From Vulgatibacter incomptus_A (GTDB taxonomy: Bacteria; Myxococcota; Myxococcia; Myxococcales; Vulgatibacteraceae): a stretch of DNA of 64,000 nucleotides. Location: contig JBEBXK010000004.1 in assembly GCA_040391605.1 (NCBI GenBank), forward strand, positions 62,001-126,000, written 5' to 3'. Every line of letters begins with the position of its first letter. Positions within the stretch are counted from its first letter, which is position 1. Below the pieces are notes generated by a model, which saw only the letters and a list, made by a program, of their open reading frames with translations, did no database searches and had not been told where the DNA came from. Of this stretch, positions 61,801 through 64,000 are shown in pieces. Both the position numbers and the translations under genes were made by a program.

Positions 61801-63560
61801 GGCGCCACGCTGTCGTCGAACTCGGCGTGGCTCGCGACCAGGGTTACGGCGGGGGGGCCGAAGACCTCCACCGTCGCGGCGGCGATGGCAGGGATCGAGA
61901 GAGGGTTGGGCGAGGTAGCCATCAGCTCGAGCTCGACGCTGCCCGCCTCGTCGAAGGAGAGGGTGGTCGATCCGGTGGTCCCGGAGGGGAGCGGGTAGGT
62001 GGTGCCATGCTGATCGGCCATCGAGAGGCTGGGCACGACGCCGTCGGGATCGTCGACGACCTCCCAGCTCACGATCACGTCTTCGCCCACCGAGACCTGC
62101 GCCGGCGCCGCCGCGAAGGCGACGATCAGGGCGCCGTTGGCAGCGCTGATGGAGAAGGTGGAGGTCGCCTCGCCGGATCCGTTCGAGACTTCGATGCGGA
62201 AGTCGTGGATCCCAGCCTCGGTGATCGGGAGATCACATGAGCCGGCGGCGATGCGCTGGAGGTCCCGCGTCTCGCAGACGGTCGCGCCGCCGCTGGTGAC
62301 GAGGAGGTGCGATCCGCCCACGGCCTCCCAGCTCAGGACGAGGGTCTCCCCCAACCAGAGGCGCTGCTTCGAACCCTCGAAGCTCACGATCACGGGCTCG
62401 CCTACCTCGATGGAGAGCTGCTTTGAGACGAAGTCTCCCGCCTGGTTGAAGGCGCGGAGCTCGAGCTCGGCGTTGGCGGCGAGCTGCACCTGGGCCGCGC
62501 CGCTCGTCAGCTCGGGCGCCACCTCCCAATCGATCCCGTCTACCAGGAGCTGCACCTCGCTGGCGCCGCTCGTCTCCCACTCGACGTCGATGGTCTCGCC
62601 CGCACCTACCTGCTCCGGCGACGCGACGAAGGCGACGATCGAGGGCGGCTCCACAAGCAGGGTCTGCGCGATCGCCTCCACGTCGCCGGCCTCGTTGCGC
62701 GCGATCAGGCGGAAGGTGGTGTCCTCCGAGATGGAGACCTCCATGCCTCCCGTCGGGAGCTGCGAGGGATCGATCCAGGTCGGCTCCAGGGTGTCGGCCT
62801 CGAGGATCACCTCGGCGGCGCCCAAGACGCCTGTCCAGCTCAGCGCCACCGTGGCCTGACCCAGCTCGTCGGCGGTGGCGAAGGCCGGCGCCTCGAAGGC
62901 CTCGATCGTCGGCGCCTCGATCGGGAGCGCCTCCACCTCCACCTCCACGGTGGCCGTCGCCTCCCGCTCGCTCTCCTCGTGGTAGGCCGTGAGGGTGAAG
63001 CGCGCGGATTCGGCGAGGAGGAGCGTCACCGACCCTTCGGCTGCGGCGGCGGGGGCGAGGTCGATCGGCTCGCCCGCCTCGTCGACGATTCGGATCCTGT
63101 CGGCGTCGGTGGTGGCCCAGGAGAGCGTGGTCTCCTCCCCTGCCCGGATCGTCGGAGGATCGGCGACGAAGGAGAGGATCTTCGGCTGGTCGGGATCCGG
63201 CGCGCTGGCCAGGGTCACTCGGAGTTCGCCGGTCGCCCGCACGCCGCTGGGGCCTGTGGCGAACAATCTGAAGTCGGTCTCCCGGAGGATGGCGAGCTCC
63301 ACCGAGCCCTCCAGGGCGGCGGGATCCTCCAGGGGGATCTCCTCGCCGTCCATGTGGAGGGAGATCTGGGTCGCGTTTCGGACGCTCCAGCTGATCCGGG
63401 AGAGGTCCCCGGCCTCCGCCACCTCGGCGGGGTCGGCGGTGAACGAGACGATCTCGGCGTCCGCCGGGGTCGTCTTCTTTCCGTCGTCGGAGCCACCGCA
63501 GGCCGCGAGGAGGAGGGTGAGGGCGACGGCAGGGGCCGCCCAGAGCTTGGGTGAGATCAT
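55863..63560 (-). CDS. Giant Ig-repeat lipoprotein with four nested nidogen-like modules, lamin-tail domain and terminal nidogen-like copy (2565 aa)
   Basis: Signal MISPKLWAAPAVALTLLLAAC gives a lipid anchor. By eye there are about fifteen Ig-like domains. Four nidogen-like modules lie at about residues 708-915, 1180-1393, 1557-1773 and 1945-2162, each inside an Ig domain. Typical module text: FPYFGxxxxxIRV, RVHLAPFWEDL, YVIQWNHM, LNFQVVLHRDGRFEYRYG, CYPxSC and NGSSATIGYQDP. Residues about 2197-2307 resemble a lamin-tail domain (ISELMIDPVGGTQAQWFELRNLT..IDLQDFEI). A fifth nidogen-like copy (FFGSTMARIWASSNGWISF, LLAVFWDDLRC, LILQWTNFSRG) closes the protein at 2368-2565. ATG 63560 follows AAAGGAGAACACC; the open frame upstream is not coding. 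A surface adhesin or matrix role is inference. Convergent with its shorter paralogue. Confidence 0.8.
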   Translation of the reverse strand: MISPKLWAAPAVALTLLLAACGGSDDGKKTTPADAEIVSFTADPAEVAEAGDLSRISWSVRNATQISLHMDGEEIPLEDPAALEGSVELAILRETDFRLFATGPSGVRATGELRVTLASAPDPDQPKILSFVADPPTIRAGEETTLSWATTDADRIRIVDEAGEPIDLAPAAAAEGSVTLLLAESARFTLTAYHEESEREATATVEVEVEALPIEAPTIEAFEAPAFATADELGQATVALSWTGVLGAAEVILEADTLEPTWIDPSQLPTGGMEVSISEDTTFRLIARNEAGDVEAIAQTLLVEPPSIVAFVASPEQVGAGETIDVEWETSGASEVQLLVDGIDWEVAPELTSGAAQVQLAANAELELRAFNQAGDFVSKQLSIEVGEPVIVSFEGSKQRLWLGETLVLSWEAVGGSHLLVTSGGATVCETRDLQRIAAGSCDLPITEAGIHDFRIEVSNGSGEATSTFSISAANGALIVAFAAAPAQVSVGEDVIVSWEVVDDPDGVVPSLSMADQHGTTYPLPSGTTGSTTLSFDEAGSVELELMATSPNPLSIPAIAAATVEVFGPPAVTLVASHAEFDDSVAPEVILSWTSQNAAELILHELDEVGSPRPLYTVPDAERASGSLGVRPAVATTYWIVAKNGAGADASQDVRVTVAPMEILSFTATPAEIVAGDSLVLEWTTRMAQSVDLDILSGPGLLREETQEPYLDVEALGGTHLPLGTACSTSIATYGCELFEFPDGFLFPFAGQDRDAVRVYGNGILSFDTTHTTSSSTSNSQFPTSSSYQWAHLAPFWDSLGWSDAYPAGNIHTLYDESDPRGPFVAIQWKDHGFSAHRDTASLNFEVILWQSGDVEYRYGAMERGTGTAGWENGSSATIGYQYPGSTASDTIAYNTSVRVRDPLAGRSFAYRVVPDLATSGTFEWHPYATTDSLQVGLTAVAASTETATSSVEVIVHRRAILDVVQPPPPEIDAGESFRIGWTSLFADSIEIVDGTGTVRCTSSPETVEAGFCPLEEGVPGPHTYVVRATGALGHEVERSFTVDVIRPFEIVSFDAPEEVDNGSDVTLSWVTDGDDLTVELQANGVDVPLPGGGLPSGSVVVPGLEEDTDFVLVVKNLRGIVREASRTVVVRPISLVLTASETAVRPGTSVTIQIDAESLVGLELPQVFGTLPMADVGAVPYVDIRPLPGAQQLTTNNGTTGSGLLALPTGFEFPYFGETYTQIRVFIDGYATFDTVSTAAGTGSNERLPSDASAAIKRVHLAPFWEDLDTRNIGAIWYAQPQDDEFVIQWTTMSRSTGSSTSNTYDLNFQLALFADGSFEYRYGAMTPPPTTSTLCYPSSCVEESNGSSATIGYQDPDATMGYLAHFGGSGNNAANIAYPGGLAGKTLRYQAFEGSAIITATPTETTTYTICAKTAAGTICREVVIEADFGVSYFEPSAYVVDWNQGVTLTWMSRGGSILRLYENDTLIRTESSPASMDAGIMPVVPTRDTVYTLVLEALANKATSSTSVAVRRSTLDVNVSPSSISSGDEATVSWTVGVADPSLNPVVLTPMQEDPSLFFDDLTWMTDVELLIGPDVDTGAVTFDFDEDFSFPYLGIPRSAVRVASDGFLTFDLSAASTPTNQRLPNATYQRVHLAPFWEDLHTRLNGQVLAARIDADTYVIQWNHMSLFYGSDDSNESNLNFQVVLHRDGRFEYRYGDMLPSPAGGSSTDCYPQSCENEANGSSATIGYQDTKARVAQLIHFGGTNRGASQKPIPGGLAHRSWKFTPASSSGSMTMPFDETTDLELCMIEPDSDDMVCAEPVRIDVEWGVVSFEATPNPVEPGQPVSLTWEVAAVDSFVLEENGQPLLSHPSGSIPLSGTMDVTPTENAVYTIRTTSAGRSSDVSRTVEVRTFNLDWTGPGPGQRIFPGEKVTLSWDVEALGSETPTFTVPMGELGASAGQPAAYEDVRIHPDAEELVLSGGNGYGAVILPAGFSFPYFGQDMGEFLVWADGYISFNPATTGTSVGTNLHLPNATGNNVKIHLAAFWDDLFGRANDSVWTHFDGSRYIVQWTNFNRSSGSLNGETNGNLYDLNFQIVLYPDGAFEYRYGKMDPLPPPHVNSSCHPSSCVNEVAGSSATIGYQDPTGTFGYTHHFGGSTDAATNVPVHGGLAHRSFRFDPVTSGSVEVTVGQTKDYEICAVAGSFSECKTVTIDPVANPGDLAISELMIDPVGGTQAQWFELRNLTLVPIDLQDFEIQTSSGSHPIVGSLVVPPGGFVTLASSAADVSFVPDYEYGEDLSLDFLFDTLRLNAGTATIASASWDGFWFIPRGKSLSVDPSYQRQGVVSHDDFGRWCEESAAGVGSPGVLGRGCRYPDYDVDHAADTTFFDIWTTGTAVRALAADAGVARIPVAGLAQPFFGSTMARIWASSNGWISFADVDPAGGATASPSSVPRSGTTAPAGPLLAVFWDDLRCDPSVRRCGFHYEEVLLDGEDVLILQWTNFSRGAAQGGITVQAQLWANGDIVVAFDDVYTSEAKDSTAWKYYQGSNAWVGLESADRSHGITAIHREMQPLANRTIRFLKK

Positions 63561-64000
63561 GGTGTTCTCCTTTGTCTCTGTCGTCTTTGTCGTCGGGATC
63601 GAAAAGCGATCGCCCGGACCATCGAGGGCCCTTCGGATCGTTTGACCAACAATCATTCCCAGCCTATCGAAAGGCTCGTGGCATTGCCAGCCAACCGGGC
63701 CCACCCTCGGATCCCCCTGCAAATCCAGGAGCATGGATTCGCGCGGATTTGGCGTGGCGTAGAGGGGCCCCGAGAGATAGGGGAGAGCTGGCGAACCGGC
63801 GCCCTCGCGCGAAGCGGCCTGCGTCGACAGCCCATGCAACCGAGAGCCAGGAGTCCGTGAAGCGGATTCACGAGCTCTCCAAGACGAAGGCGAACGAACG
63901 CCTGGAGAGAGCCCTTCGCGTGCAGCGCGAGCTCTGAGAGGATCGCATTGAGCGGGACGAAGCCGAGTTGGACCCCTTTCCCGGGCCAGACCCCGTACGA
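63561..64000. other. Upstream region of the giant gene and right edge
   Basis: About 440 bp. The leader of the giant gene carries GACGACAAAGACGACAGAGACAA-like short repeats just before the ribosome site (63563-63590). A very short plus frame, VKRIHELSKTKANERLERAL.., ends at 63937 and could be a 26-codon peptide, but without further support. Nothing else is seen to the right edge. Confidence 0.35.

Overview
The window is GC-rich DNA of a Gram-negative predator-type bacterium, most likely a member of the Myxococcota. The evidence is a MYXO-CTERM-like tail with thrombospondin type 3 calcium repeats (3-830), many lipoproteins with Ig-like, beta-propeller or regulatory-like domains, a sulfatase with a dockerin-like calcium tail, a multiheme cytochrome fused to HEAT and TPR repeats, and strong G/C bias at third codon positions. 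No rRNA, phage block or CRISPR array is seen. One tRNA-Gly(CCC) is present with its own promoter and terminator.

Layout. 1-4 kb: end of a surface protein, a low-molecular-weight phosphatase, the tRNA, and a broken Cys/Trp-repeat surface gene flanked by a 30-bp direct repeat. 4-10 kb: a TetR/hydrolase pair, a lipoprotein, a DoxX protein and an XRE-regulator/membrane-protein pair with a palindromic operator. 10-16 kb: a graveyard of damaged genes (alkB, a hydrolase fragment, a truncated PIN toxin beside an intact antitoxin, a PepSY-MazF chimera, an hsdR tail joined to an IS3-type transposase fragment) around an intact esterase and a CPBP protease. 16-26 kb: acetyltransferase, methyltransferase, cytochrome-HEAT-TPR protein, sulfatase plus an inverted remnant of a second sulfatase, and a large protein with two protease-like domains and Cys-rich repeats. 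27-37 kb: lipoproteins, a frameshifted acetyltransferase, a DUF486 protein, a dicarboxylate/amino-acid symporter, a Tat-exported extradiol dioxygenase and a YeaQ-type membrane protein. 37-40 kb: ArsC-like protein, fatty acid desaturase and phosphatidate cytidylyltransferase. 39.8-46.3 kb: a heavy-metal RND efflux operon (Cys-rich leader protein, TolC-like channel, adaptor, pump). 46.6-52.6 kb: TDT, EamA and NSS transporters, a HAD phosphatase, a DksA-type zinc-finger protein and a pirin. 52.9-63.6 kb: two convergent giant lipoproteins.

The two strongest observations are these. (1) The convergent lipoproteins at 52896-55748 and 55863-63560 are co-linear paralogues: eight Ig-like domains line up one to one, and a nidogen-like module is nested inside the last of them. 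The larger protein adds three more Ig domains split in the same way, a lamin-tail-like domain and a terminal nidogen-like copy. (2) A family of short intergenic elements begins exactly at the TGA stop codon of three unrelated genes (35851, 43207 and 50123 ends). The two best copies carry terminal inverted repeats of about 15 bp, and one sits inside the metal-efflux operon.

All function calls rest on reading the translated sequence. No similarity search was run.
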